Assembly (NCBI GenBank): GCA_963701815.1 | Contig: CAVPBN010000020.1 | Coordinates: forward strand, 1 to 64,000 | Origin: AP-15 sp963701815 | GTDB taxonomy: Bacteria; Pseudomonadota; Alphaproteobacteria; ATCC43930; CGMCC-115725 | Reading direction: 5' to 3' | Length of the DNA: 64,000 nt | Shown here: piece by piece, positions 54,532 through 64,000 of the stretch | Layout: each line of letters opens with the position of its first letter | Numbering within the stretch: the stretch's first letter is position 1 | The notes under the pieces: generated by a model | Told to the model about the DNA's origin: nothing | What the model saw: the letters and a program-made list of their open reading frames with translations, nothing else | Database searches by the model: none | Translations under genes and position numbers: made by a program

Positions 54532-56466
54532 ATGTGCGGCATAGCGGGATTTACCGCACCCGGACCCGACGCGGAGCGCTTGCTCGCGGCGATGAACCGG
54601 CGCGCTCGCGCATCGCGGGCCGGACGGCAACGGCAGCTTTGTCGATCGCGGCATCGCGCTCGGCCACACCAGGCTGGCGATCGTCGATCTCGCCGGCGGC
54701 GCCCAGCCGCGCGTCGACGCGGCCACCGGCGATGCGCTGACCTTCAACGGCGAGATCTACGGCTATCGGGCGCTCGCCGACGAGTTGCGCGCCGCCGGCA
54801 TCGCCTTGCGCGACCGGTCGGACACCGAGGTCCTGTTCCAGCTGATCCGCCGCGACGGGGTGCGCCATGCCGTCGATCGCATCGACGGCATGTTTGCCTT
54901 TGCGTTTCGCGACGGCGCCAGCGGCGACCTCTACCTGGTGCGCGACCGCTTCGGCGAAAAGCCGCTCTATTACGGCGTCGCCGACGGCCGGCTGGTGTTC
55001 GCCTCGGAGGCGGCGGCGCTCCTCTGCCATCCGGCGTTTCGCGACGCCGGGCCCGACCGCCTCGCCGCCTATCGCCATCTGCTGTTCGAATATCTGCCGC
55101 GGACCGGCTCGGGGTGGGTGGGGATCGACAAGCTCGAACCGGGCACCATCCTGACCTTCGCCGGCGGTCGGACGAGCCTCGAACGCTACTGGCGCCCGCG
55201 CCTCGACCGCCGCGCGGTCGAGCGCGAACGAGGCCGCCGACCAACTCGCCGAACTGCTGCGCCAATCGGTGCGCCGCTCGATCGTCGCCGACGTGCCGGT
55301 CGGCGTGTTTCTGTCGGGCGGGCTCGACTCGAGCCTGATCGCGGCCTTTGCCGCAGAGGTCTCGCCCGACCTGACGGCATTCACCGTTCGGGTCGAAGGC
55401 GAGGGCTTCGACGAGACGCCGCACGCGGTCGCCGTCGCGCAATATCTCGGCCTGCGCCACGAAATCGTCGAGCTGGCGAGCCGCGACCTGGTCGACGCCC
55501 TCGACGCGGTCAGCGAGAAATTGAGCGAGCCGCTCGGCGATTTATCCTTGCTGCCGAGCTATCTCGTCTGCCGCGCGGCGCGGCAGACGATGACCGTGGC
55601 GCTCGGCGGCGACGGGGCCGACGAACTCTTCGCCGGCTATCCGAATTTTCCGGTGCAGCGTTTTGCGCCGGCGATGCGCCTCGTGCCGCCGGCGTTCGCC
55701 GCAATCCTCGGCCGCGCCATCGAGGCGCTGCCGGGCGCCGAGGGATATATGAGCCGGCGTTTCCTGTGGCGCCAGCTCGCGCAGGGCCTCGGGGCAACGA
55801 CGGCGCGGCAATCCTTTTTGTGGATGGCGCCGTTCGATCCGGAGCGCTTGTCCTCGCTGTGGCGGCGCTCGGCATTGCCCGAGGATGCGGCCGAGCGCGC
55901 CTTTGCGCCGATCGACCGCTGCGCCGCCGACCTCGCCGGCCTGTCGCCGGTCGACCAGCTCCTTTACCTCTTTCTGGTCACCTATCTGCCGGACGACATT
56001 TTGACCAAGACCGATCGCGCCTCGATGTTCAACGGCCTCGAAGTGCGGGCGCCCTTCCTCGACCGCCGCTTCGCCGAATATGCCTGCGCGCTGCCGACCC
56101 GGCTCAAACTGAACGGGCGGACCAGAAAATACATCCTGAAGAAGCTCGCCCGCCGCTGGCTGCCGGGGCCGATCGTCGAGGCGAAAAAAGCACGGCTTCG
56201 CCGTGCCGATCGGGACGTTGATGCGCACGCTTTTCCGGGAGCGGTGCTGCGACGTCCTGCTGTCGCGCAGCAACCCTGTGGCCGATTGGTTCGAGCGCCC
56301 TGCGGTCGAGGCGCTGCTCGGCGAGCACCTGTCGGGCCGGCGCGACCACGGCAAGAAGCTGTGGGCGCTCTATGTTTTGTTCTCGGTCGCGGGGCGTCGC
56401 GCGGCTGCCGGCCGCGGCGATGCCGGCCGTCATGGCGACGCATTGACCGGGCGAGGCTCGAAATGA
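54532..56466 (+). CDS. asnB: Asparagine synthase (glutamine-hydrolysing), three frameshifts
   Basis: About 644 residues. The N-terminal Cys2 glutaminase nucleophile is in MCGIAGFTAPGPDAE. A one-base insertion near 54603 moves to the frame carrying HRGPDGNGSFVD, LTFNGEIYGYRALADELR and VRDRFGEKPLYYG. A second indel near 55225 leads to the synthetase domain with the PP-loop VFLSGGLDSSLIAAFA, LGGDGADELFAGY and DDILTKTDRASMFNGLEVRA. A third in the AAAAAA run near 56190 leads to GFAVPIG and the C-terminus. Such AsnB paralogues in glycan clusters often amidate sugar acids rather than make asparagine. The stop overlaps the next start (ATGA). Confidence 0.87.
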
Positions 56467-57638
56467 CCGACGGGGCTGCACGCGATGTCGCCGGCTCGCC
56501 CGATCGCTTCGGCTGGGAGTGGAACGCCTATGCCGAAATCCTGCCCGAATACGAGGAGCAGTTCCGCCGCTGGACCGTGCACCTGTCGCCCGAGGATTGG
56601 CATGGCAAGAGCTTTCTCGATGTCGGCTGCGGCATGGGGCGCAACAGCTTCTGGCCGATGAATTACGGTGCACGCGAGGGTTGCGCGGTCGACATCGACG
56701 ACCGGTCGCTGGCCAATGCCCGCCGCAACCTCGCGCGGTTCCCGGCGATGCAGGTCGTCCGGTCGAGCGCCTACGCGCTTTCTTTTGCCGATCGCTTCGA
56801 CATCGTCTTCTCGATCGGCGTGATCCATCACCTCGCGGACCCGCCGCTGGCGCTGGAAAAGATGGTCCGGGCGGCGAAGCCCGGCGGAAGAGTGCTGATC
56901 TGGGTCTATGGGCGCGAGGGCAACCGCTGGCTGGTCTGGCTGTTGGACCCGTTGCGCCGGGCGCTGTTCGCCCGTTTGCCGGTTGCGGCGGTCCATCATC
57001 TGTCGCTTTATCCGACGGCGCTGCTGTGGCTCGCCCTCAGGCTCGGAGTGCGGCCGATCGAATATTTCAAACTCCTCGCGCGGTTCGGCTTTGCCCATCT
57101 GAGGTCGATCGTGTTCGATCAGATGCTGCCGCGGGTCGCCCATTATTGGCCGGGCGATGCGGTCGTCGCGCTGATGGAAGGCGCCGGCCTCGACGAGGTC
57201 CGGCTGGCTGCGGTGAACGAAATGTCCTGGTCGGCGATCGGCACCAAACCGCCGCACAGCGCGATGACGGAGGAGCCCGTAGTGCCGGAACCCAAGATAT
57301 TATTCGGCTTTGCCGTCATGGTCTCGTTGACGGTCGCCGCAAACCTGATGCTGAAGCTCGGCGCCGGCGTGCCGCAGGCCGAGCGCATCCTGTTCGGCGC
57401 CCTCGGCTGGAAGTCGGTTGCGGGGCTCGCCCTGTTCGGGTGCGCCGGGCTTCTCTACGCGATCCTGCTGCGCCGCGTGCCGCTCAACCTGGCGCAAGGG
57501 TTTGCATCCGCCCAATATGTCGGGGTCGTCACGGCCGCCTGTCTGGTGCTGGGCGAGCCGATCTCGCCGGCCCGCTGGCTCGGTATCGCCTGTATCTGCC
57601 TGGGGATCTTTCTGGTCGGCTTGAGCGTGAATGCCTGA
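56463..57638 (+). CDS. Class I methyltransferase joined to an SMR/EamA-like membrane domain
   Basis: A 391-residue open frame. Residues 1-265 are a SAM methyltransferase (SFLDVGCGMGRNSFWPMNYG, VFSIGVIHHLADP, MVRAAKPGGRVLIWVYG). From about residue 275 a four-helix SMR-like part begins (KILFGFAVMVSLTVAANLML, LLYAILLRRVPLNLAQGFAS, VVTAACLVLGEPISPARWLG), resembling ArnE-type lipid-sugar flippase subunits. An internal ATG at 57264 could start a separate flippase gene; a lost base would have joined two genes with the ATGA coupling usual here. It fits modification and flipping of a lipid-linked sugar with the upstream GT2. Confidence 0.8.
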   Translation: MTDGAARDVAGSPDRFGWEWNAYAEILPEYEEQFRRWTVHLSPEDWHGKSFLDVGCGMGRNSFWPMNYGAREGCAVDIDDRSLANARRNLARFPAMQVVRSSAYALSFADRFDIVFSIGVIHHLADPPLALEKMVRAAKPGGRVLIWVYGREGNRWLVWLLDPLRRALFARLPVAAVHHLSLYPTALLWLALRLGVRPIEYFKLLARFGFAHLRSIVFDQMLPRVAHYWPGDAVVALMEGAGLDEVRLAAVNEMSWSAIGTKPPHSAMTEEPVVPEPKILFGFAVMVSLTVAANLMLKLGAGVPQAERILFGALGWKSVAGLALFGCAGLLYAILLRRVPLNLAQGFASAQYVGVVTAACLVLGEPISPARWLGIACICLGIFLVGLSVNA

Positions 57639-57647
57639 GAGCGGCGC

Positions 57648-58433
57648 TCACACCCCGGCCATACGCGCCGCCAGCACCCCCCTGATCCGCGAGACCCGGT
57701 CGACCGCGCCCGCCGGCAGCCGTTTGACCACCGCGTTCCGCAGGCGATAGGAAAAGGGCCGGTAATCGCGAAGCGGCAGCGCGTCGGACACCCGGCATGA
57801 GCGCACCCGTTCCGGAAGCGCGGCGATCATGTCGTCCCTTATGTAGAGCATGATGTTGTAGCGATACCACCGAGCGATCGCCGCTTCGTCAAAAATCAAT
57901 GGACGGACGTAATCGACCGCAGCATAGCCTCGCGCTCGGAAGATCGCCCGCCAATATTCGAGCGGTTGCTCGTTGACGTGGTGCTCGCCGCCTTGACCGG
58001 GGGTCGCGGCAGAGAACAATATACAAGCGCCGTGCGCAACGAGGGTATCGACGAATATTTCCGAATTGGCGGCGGGTATATGCTCGGCAACCTCCAAGCT
58101 TTGCACCAGATCGAATTTTCTGCCGAGATCGATCGGTCCGGAGAGGTCGGCGGTGCGAAAGCACTCGGGATCGACCAGCAGCAGCCGCTTGTCGACGTAA
58201 GCGCCGTCAACCCCCAATACCGATGCGCCGGCTTCGGCCCAGACGCTGAGCCATGCGCCATGGCCGCAGCCGAAATCGACGACGCTGCCCACCGGCAGAG
58301 CAGCGGTCAGCCCGGGGACGATCCGCCGCGCCGAGCGGACCGCGAACGAGGCCATGAAGCGGTAGAAATCCGCTCCGTATTCGTATCCGTAATCCGACCG
58401 GCGCCGCTCGGACTTGGGCTGGGGGTTCGCCAC
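57648..58433 (-). CDS. Class I SAM-dependent methyltransferase
   Basis: A 261-residue methyltransferase with motif I VVDFGCGHGAWLSVWAEAG, the acidic loop VLGVDGAYVDK and the post-motif LVQSLEVAEHIP. C-terminal sequence (YWRAIFRARGYAAVDYVRP, YNIMLYIRDD) resembles methyltransferases in polysaccharide clusters. It is convergent with the methyltransferase-flippase gene; their stops are 10 bases apart. Substrate unknown, probably a sugar or glycan. Confidence 0.83.
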   Translation of the reverse strand: MANPQPKSERRRSDYGYEYGADFYRFMASFAVRSARRIVPGLTAALPVGSVVDFGCGHGAWLSVWAEAGASVLGVDGAYVDKRLLLVDPECFRTADLSGPIDLGRKFDLVQSLEVAEHIPAANSEIFVDTLVAHGACILFSAATPGQGGEHHVNEQPLEYWRAIFRARGYAAVDYVRPLIFDEAAIARWYRYNIMLYIRDDMIAALPERVRSCRVSDALPLRDYRPFSYRLRNAVVKRLPAGAVDRVSRIRGVLAARMAGV

Positions 58434-58624
58434 AACTCATCTCACAGAACAACACGACATATTCTATCATCGAGTGTATTGTCTTTTCAAGTATAAACGG
58501 TCCCAAAGGCGGAAACGGGCGAGAGATGGGGCAGCAGGATCGCCATCGTCGTACAGCGGCGGGAGCGCTGACCGTCATCTTCGATGCGCTGTAGAATTTG
58601 CGGACCTAGATTCGGAGACGACCC

Positions 58625-60313
58625 ATGCCGCAGCTGAGCTATGTCCACGGCGCCGGCGAAACGCCGCTGATCGGCCAGACGATCGGGGTCTGTTTCGATG
58701 CCGCGGCCGAGCGTTTCGCCGAGCGCGACGCGCTGATCTCGCGGCATCAGCAGATCCGCTGGAACTGGCGGACGCTGCGGGAGCGGGTCGACGCGCTCGC
58801 CGCCGGCCTGTTGGCGCTGGGCCTCGAGCGCGGCGATCGGGTCGGGATCTGGTCGCCGAACAACGCCGAATGGGTGGTGACCCAGTTCGCCACCGCCAAG
58901 GCGGGGCTGATCCTGGTCAACATCAATCCGGCCTACCGCGTGACCGAAGTCGAATACGCGCTGAACAAGGCCGGCTGCGTCGCGCTGATCACCGCGGCGC
59001 GGTTCAAATCCAGCGATTATCTGGGGATGCTGCGCGAGGTGATGCCCGAGCTGGCGGTCGCCGCTCCGGGTAATCTGCGCGCTGCCAAGCTGCCCGGTCT
59101 GCGCCTGATAATCACGATCGGGGACGAGGGCGCGCCGGGCATGGTGCGGTTCGACGATGTCCGCGGCCTCGGCGGCATGGCGGAGCGAAAAGCATTGGCG
59201 ACGCTCGCCGACGAATTGCAGTTCGACGACCCGATCAACATCCAGTTCACCAGCGGCACCACCGGGTTTCCCAAAGGCGCCACCCTGACCCACCACAATA
59301 TTCTGAACAACGGCTTGTTTGTCGGCGAGGCGATGCGACTGGGCGCCGACGACCGGCTGTGCATCCCGGTGCCGCTTTATCATTGCTTCGGCATGGTGCT
59401 GGGCAATCTCGCCTGCCTGACCCATGGTGCGGCGATGGTGTTTCCGGGCGAGGGGTTCGATCCGCTCGCCACCCTGGAGACGGTCGCGGCCGAGCGCTGC
59501 ACGGCGCTCCACGGCGTGCCGACGATGTTTATCGCCGAGATGGACCACCCCGATTTCGCCAAATTCGATCTGTCCTCGCTGCGCACCGGGATCATGGCCG
59601 GCAGCCCGTGCCCGATCGAGGTCATGAAGCGCGCGGTCGAGCGCATGCATCTCGACCAGATCACGATCGCCTACGGCATGACCGAAACCAGCCCGGTCAG
59701 TTTCCAATCCTCGATCGACGACCCGATCGAGCGCCGCGTGTCGACGGTCGGCCGGGTGCAGCCGCATGTCGAGGCAAAGATCGTCGACGCCGAAGGCCGC
59801 ATCGTGCCGCGCGGCACGCCGGGCGAATTGCTGACCCGCGGCTATCTGGTCATGCTCGGATACTGGGACGACGCGGAACGGACGCGCGACGCGATCGACC
59901 CGGCCCGGTGGATGAAGACCGGCGATCTCGCGACGGTCGACGACGAGGGTTACTGCAATATCGTCGGCCGCATCAAGGACATGGTGATCCGCGGCGGCGA
60001 AAACGTCTATCCGCGCGAAATCGAGGAGTTTCTCTACCGGCACCCGAAGATCCAGGATGTGCAGGTGGTCGGCGTCCCCGACCTGCGCTATGGCGAGGAA
60101 TTGTGCGCCTGGGTCCGCCTGCATGACGGGGCGAGCGCCACCGCCGAAGAGATCCGCGCCTTCTGCCGGGGGCAGATCGCGCATTACAAGATCCCGCGCT
60201 ACGTCAAGTTCGTCGACGCCTTCCCGATGACGGTGACCGGCAAGATCCAGAAATTCCTGATGCGCGAGCAGATGATCGCCGAATTGGGGCTGACCGCCGA
60301 GAAGACCGCCTAA
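58625..60313 (+). CDS. AMP-binding acyl-CoA synthetase
   Basis: A 562-residue ANL-superfamily ligase that adenylates a carboxylic acid and transfers it to CoA. The P-loop is FTSGTTGFPKG (residues 208-218). Further motifs are YGMTETSPVS, WMKTGDLATVDDEGY, GRIKDMVIRGGENVYPREIE, and the catalytic lysine in MTVTGKIQKF. The early sequence matches medium-chain or fatty-acyl-CoA ligases of the FadD3/AcsM-like type. It starts at ATG 58625. It precedes a thiamine-diphosphate enzyme. Confidence 0.92.
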   Translation: MPQLSYVHGAGETPLIGQTIGVCFDAAAERFAERDALISRHQQIRWNWRTLRERVDALAAGLLALGLERGDRVGIWSPNNAEWVVTQFATAKAGLILVNINPAYRVTEVEYALNKAGCVALITAARFKSSDYLGMLREVMPELAVAAPGNLRAAKLPGLRLIITIGDEGAPGMVRFDDVRGLGGMAERKALATLADELQFDDPINIQFTSGTTGFPKGATLTHHNILNNGLFVGEAMRLGADDRLCIPVPLYHCFGMVLGNLACLTHGAAMVFPGEGFDPLATLETVAAERCTALHGVPTMFIAEMDHPDFAKFDLSSLRTGIMAGSPCPIEVMKRAVERMHLDQITIAYGMTETSPVSFQSSIDDPIERRVSTVGRVQPHVEAKIVDAEGRIVPRGTPGELLTRGYLVMLGYWDDAERTRDAIDPARWMKTGDLATVDDEGYCNIVGRIKDMVIRGGENVYPREIEEFLYRHPKIQDVQVVGVPDLRYGEELCAWVRLHDGASATAEEIRAFCRGQIAHYKIPRYVKFVDAFPMTVTGKIQKFLMREQMIAELGLTAEKTA

Positions 60314-60458
60314 TTCTCCAGCCCGCGCTGCAAGGAGATCGCCGGCCCTCGCGCTACAGACAGCGGTGTCTTCGCCGTGTTAAAAGCGGCTCGACACAGC
60401 GGGCCGGAACACGCCGAAGCACAGGCCCGACCGCGACAAACACGGAGGAGACATCGCA

Positions 60459-62107
60459 ATGGCGGAAATCGCAGGCTATCAAATTCTGGCCAAATGCCTG
60501 AAGGCGCAGGGCGTCAAGGATCTGTTCTTCATCATGGGCGGGCCGATGCTCGATGCCGAATTGCTCCTGCATCGAGGAGGGCATCCGTGCGATCGACACG
60601 CGCCACGAGCAGGGTGCGGCCTATATGGCGCAGGCTTATTCGCGGGTGACGCAGGGGCCGGGCGTGTGCATGGCGGCGAGCGGTCCCGCCACCCTCAATT
60701 TGGGCACCGGGCTCGCCAACGCGCTGATCGATTGCTGCCCGGTTGTCGCCCTCGGCGGCTCCAGCCCGATCAGTCAGTTCGGCCGTCAGGTCTTTCAGGA
60801 GATCGATCAGGTCTCGGCATTGAAAACCTTCGTCAAATACGCCGACCGGGTGCACAGTCTCAAGCGCATCCCGCAGCAGGTGAACTTTGCCTTCCAGAAG
60901 GCGCTGAACGGCAAGCCCGGCCCGGTTTATCTCGATTTCCCGGGCGATGTGCTCTACCTCAAGGCCGACGAGGCCGATGTCGATTGGAGCTATTGCGGCC
61001 GGCCGATCATCGAGGCGCGGCCCTATGCCGAGCCCAAGGCGATCAACGCGCTGGTCGACGCCATCGGCAAGGCCCGGCAGCCGATCATCTGCTCGGGCGG
61101 CGGGGTGTTCTGGTCGAAGGCCTGGAACGAGATGCGGGCCTTTGTCGAAAAGGCCGGGATCCCGTTCTATACGACCCCGCAAGGCCGCGGCGTGGTGCCG
61201 GACGACCACCCCTATTCCTATCTGACGATGCGCAACAGCGCGTTTCGCGACGCCGATCTGATCATCATCCTCGGCACCCGGATGAACTATGTGATCGGCC
61301 ACGCCGCGCCGCCGCGCTTCAACAAGGACGCGACGATCGCCCGGATCGAGATCGACCCCGAGGAACTCGGCATGTCGGCGCGCAATGTCGACATCCCGGT
61401 CGTCGGCGACTGCAAGATCGGTTTTGCAGCAGCTGATCGACGCGATCGACGGCAACACCGCGGATCGCTTCGCGCCGTGGCGCAACAAGCTGCACGAGGG
61501 CGAGATCGCCAAGCGCACCGGTCCCGGCGGCAACTACCCGACCGACGGCGACATCCACCCGCTGCGGCTGTGCGAGGAGATCAAGAACTTTATGAAACGC
61601 GACGCGATCCTGTGCGTCGACGGACAGGAGATCCTGAATTTCGGCCGCCAGTCGATCCCGACCTTCACGCCGGGCCACCGGCTCAATTCCGGGCCGTTCG
61701 GCACGATGGGCGTCGGCTTGCCGTTTGCGGTCGGCGCCAAGGCCGCCAAGCCGAACACCCAGGTCATCTGCCTGCACGGCGACGGCTCGTTCGGGCAGAA
61801 CGCGATGGAGCTCGACACCGCGGTCCGCCACAAGCTCCCGCTGCTCTGCGTCATCAGCCTGAACGGCGGCTGGACCGCCGATCCCGAACGCAACAAGCCC
61901 GGCCGCGATCTCGGTTACACCCGCTACGACATCATGGCGCAAGGGCTCGGCTGCCACGGCGAATATGTCGAGCAGCCCGAGGACATCCGCCCGGCGCTGG
62001 AGCGCGCGCAGAAAAAGGTCGACGAGGGCATGGTGGCGTTGGTCAACGTCAAGACCGACTACCGCGCCCGCGCGACAACGGTCCAGTTCTCGAGCCGCAT
62101 GACCTGA
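60459..62107 (+). CDS. Thiamine diphosphate-dependent enzyme, acetolactate synthase/2-hydroxyacyl-CoA lyase-like (two frameshifts)
   Basis: About 548 residues. The first frame, MAEIAGYQILAKCLKAQGVK, ends near 60567 with an extra C. The second frame carries IDTRHEQGAAYMAQAYSRVT (catalytic Glu), QFGRQVFQEIDQVSALKTFV and VFWSKAWNEM. A shift near 61421 leads to the ThDP-binding domain with LHGDGSFGQNAMELDTAVRH and SLNGGWTADPERNKPGRDLG. Fold and motifs fit the acetolactate synthase/oxalyl-CoA decarboxylase/2-hydroxyacyl-CoA lyase group. The upstream acyl-CoA synthetase favours an acyl-CoA substrate. A terminator follows. Confidence 0.82.
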
Positions 62108-62134
62108 ACCGCGGCGCACGGCGCGTCGTCGGAA

Positions 62135-62159
62135 GGGGGCGTCTTCGGGCGCCCCTTTT
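62135..62159 (+). terminator. Rho-independent terminator after the ThDP enzyme gene
   Basis: A GGGGCG / CGCCCC stem with a TCTTCGGG loop followed by TTTT, 27 bases after the stop at 62107. Confidence 0.75.
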
Positions 62160-62216
62160 GCTTAATGCACGCTGAGCAATCCTTGATGTAGGATCTTCCG
62201 CGACCGGGGAGGCGCC

Positions 62217-64000
62217 ATGGAGCCCGCAGCATCGGGTCGCGTCGAACGTCGGCTTGCTGCGATCCTCGCCGCCGATGTGGCGGGGTATTCGCGGCTGATG
62301 GGGGCGGACGAGGAAGGCACGCTCGAACGCTTGAAGGCGCTGCGCCGCGAGCTGCTCGATCCGAAGATCGCCGAGCACCGGGGCCGCATCGTCAAGACCA
62401 CCGGCGACGGCCTGCTGGTCGAGTTCGCCAGCGTCGTCGATGCGGTGCGCTGCGCGGTCGCGGTGCAGCAGGCGATGCCCGAGCGAGATGCGGGCACCGC
62501 AGCGGAGAACCGCATCGAATTGCGCATCGGCATCAATCTCGGCGATGTCATCGTCGAGGGCGACGACATTTACGGCGACGGGGTCAACATCGCCGCGCGC
62601 ATCGAGGCGCTGGCCGATGCCGGCGGGGTGTTCGTCTCCAATACGGTCCACGACCAGGTGCGCGACCGGCTGCCCTTTGTCTTCGAGGATCTGGGCGAGC
62701 AGCAGGTCAAGAACATTGCCCGGCCGGTGCGGGTCTGGCGGGTTCAGCCTGCCCTCACCCTTCCCCGCCTTCGGCGCGGGCCCCTTCCCTCTCCCGCAAT
62801 GCGGGAGAGGGTGATGAGCGCAGCGAACCGGGTGAGGGTAGCCCGCCGCGCTCTCGCTCCCCGACAAGCCGTCGATCGCGGTCTTGCCGTTCGCCAATAT
62901 GAGCGGCGACCCGGAGCAGGAATATTTCGCCGACGGCATGGTCGAGGAGATCATCACCGCACTCTCCCGCATCCGCTGGCTGTTCGTGATCGCCCGCAAT
63001 TCGAGCTTCACCTACAAGGGCAGAGCGGTCGATGTGAAGCAGGTCGGCCGCGAACTCGGCGTCCGCTATGTGCTCGAAGGCTCGGTGCGCAAAGCGGCGG
63101 ACGCAGGTGCGCATCACCGCACAGCTGATCGACGCGCAGAGCGGCACGCATCTGTGGGCCGATCGTTTCGACGGCTTGCTCGAAGATGTCTTTGAGCTTC
63201 AGGACCAGGTGGCGATCAGCGTCGCCGGGGTCATCGAACCGGCAATACAGGCCGCCGAAACCGCTCGTTTGGCCAACCGCGCTACAAACGACCTCACGGC
63301 TTACGACCTTTATCTGCGCGCCCTTCCTCACTGGATCTCCTGGGAGAAGGACCGGGTCATGCAGGCGCTCGACCTGCTCGGGCGGGCCATCGAGCGCGAT
63401 CCGCGCTACGGTCCCGCACTATCCTCTGCGGCTTTCTGCCATGTGCTGATGGACAGCAATGACTGGCCCGCTGATCGGGAAGCGAATCGTCGTGCGGGCG
63501 TTGATCTCGCGCGACAAGCCCTTCAAGCAGCTGGCGACGAACCAAGCGTCATCGCTTATGCCGCCTGTGTGCTTGGTTACTTTGAGCGGGACATCGATGC
63601 CGCCATCCGGCTAATGGAACGCTCTCTTTTGCTGAACCCAAGTTTTGCCTTCGGTTGGCTGTTTAGCGGCTTTCTTAAACTGTGGGCTGGTGAGCCCAAT
63701 CTGGCGATCAAAGATTTGGAGAATTCTTTACGCCTCAACCCGCGCGATCGCAGCGCCTTTCAGCTTACCGGCATCGGCATTGCCCACTTCTTCAATCGGC
63801 GCTTTGATGATGCCATAGAAAAACTGCACGTATCTCTGGAAGAGCTCCCCTCTTATGTGGCGACCTACCGATTTCTCGCTTCGTGCTACGCGCATTTGGG
63901 CCGGCTTGGCGAGGCAAGAGAGATAATCGAGCGACTAAAGCGTCTCACCCCCGTTGTGGTACCGCCCGCTCCGCCTTACCGAAACCCACAACAGCGGGAG
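62217..64000 (+). CDS. Adenylate/guanylate cyclase with TolB-like and TPR regions (partial, two frameshifts)
   Basis: The N-terminal class III nucleotide cyclase domain (residues 1-175) has VERRLAAILAADVAGYSRLM, KTTGDGLLVEFASVVDAVRC, LRIGINLGDVIVEGDDIYGD and GVNIAARIEALADAGG. An 87-base palindromic repeat (62752-62838) then sits in the linker in frame. A +1 shift near 62862 leads to KPSIAVLPFANMSGDPEQEY and NSSFTYKG, the FlgO/TolB-like segment. A second +1 shift near 63100 leads to VRITAQLIDAQSGTHLWADR and TPR-like repeats to the right edge of the window. This architecture is common in alphaproteobacteria, where many copies occur per genome. The signal and cyclic nucleotide are not predictable. 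Confidence 0.83.
62752..62838. repeat. Palindromic repeat inserted in-frame in the cyclase gene
   Basis: 87 bases starting CCCTCACCCTTCCCCGCC and ending GAACCGGGTGAGGG, with inner CCCTCTCCCGCA and GCGGGAGAGGG. It is a known style of interspersed palindrome. At 29 codons it keeps the reading frame and adds an arginine/proline-rich linker. Confidence 0.8.

Noticed and set aside
1..64000. Hundreds of long antisense and out-of-frame ORFs
   Set aside because: They are the usual by-product of high GC content: rich in Arg, Ala, Pro and Gly, with no domains, overlapping well-supported genes.

Overview
This 64 kb window is high-GC DNA, most likely from an alphaproteobacterium of Rhodospirillales or Rhizobiales type. 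The order comF, grxC, nitrilase, DUF1178, ubiG (opposite strand), lysC, nitronate monooxygenase, ptsP is a usual alphaproteobacterial core neighbourhood. A SciP-like CtrA regulator and a Cpa/Tad pilus locus fit the same group. I saw no rRNA, tRNA or CRISPR array.

Layout. 0-4 kb: phosphohexomutase (partial) and galU, a DTW protein, a TauE/SafE exporter and a two-TM ion channel. 4-8 kb: an LLM flavin monooxygenase with an alpha/beta hydrolase, a small coiled-coil membrane protein, and a LigJ-type 4-oxalomesaconate hydratase. 8-16 kb: the core block above. 16-22 kb: YbjQ with a small membrane protein, a second hydrolase plus LLM pair, an enolase-superfamily enzyme and an HpcH/HpaI aldolase. These suggest catabolism of organic acids or aromatics. 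22-30 kb: two different PPK2 polyphosphate kinases, a CPA1 antiporter, SciP, an Hsp20 remnant and dispersed non-coding repeats. 30-41 kb: an ECF sigma factor and a membrane-glycan island with four GT87-family proteins, an LPG-synthase-like flippase joined to a GT2 domain, and a decayed PAP2 protein. 41-50.3 kb: a Tad locus (two Flp pilins, CpaA, CpaB, CpaE, CpaF, TadB, TadC, XRE regulator, TadE, TadG) with no secretin gene. 50.3-52 kb: an IS1380-family insertion sequence placed exactly at the tadG stop codon. 52-58 kb: repeats, a DUF5658 protein, then a glycan cluster (GT2, asparagine synthase, methyltransferase joined to an SMR-like flippase, second methyltransferase). 58-64 kb: acyl-CoA synthetase, ThDP enzyme, and an adenylate cyclase/TPR protein that runs off the end.

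Many otherwise conserved genes are broken by single-base indels (about 30 in the window), several in or beside homopolymers or GC-rich runs. Uncorrected long-read or low-coverage assembly error is the simplest reading, although some patches (36.7-38.2 kb, 48.7-49.6 kb) are broken enough to be real decay. Broken genes are given over their full conceptual span with the break noted.

Functionally, the glycan island and the Tad locus are adjacent, on the same strand, and share a near-duplicate intergenic sequence. That makes a linked cell-surface program (lipid-linked glycan synthesis plus pilus) the most interesting hypothesis here. The second theme is CTAG-bounded mobile repeats.
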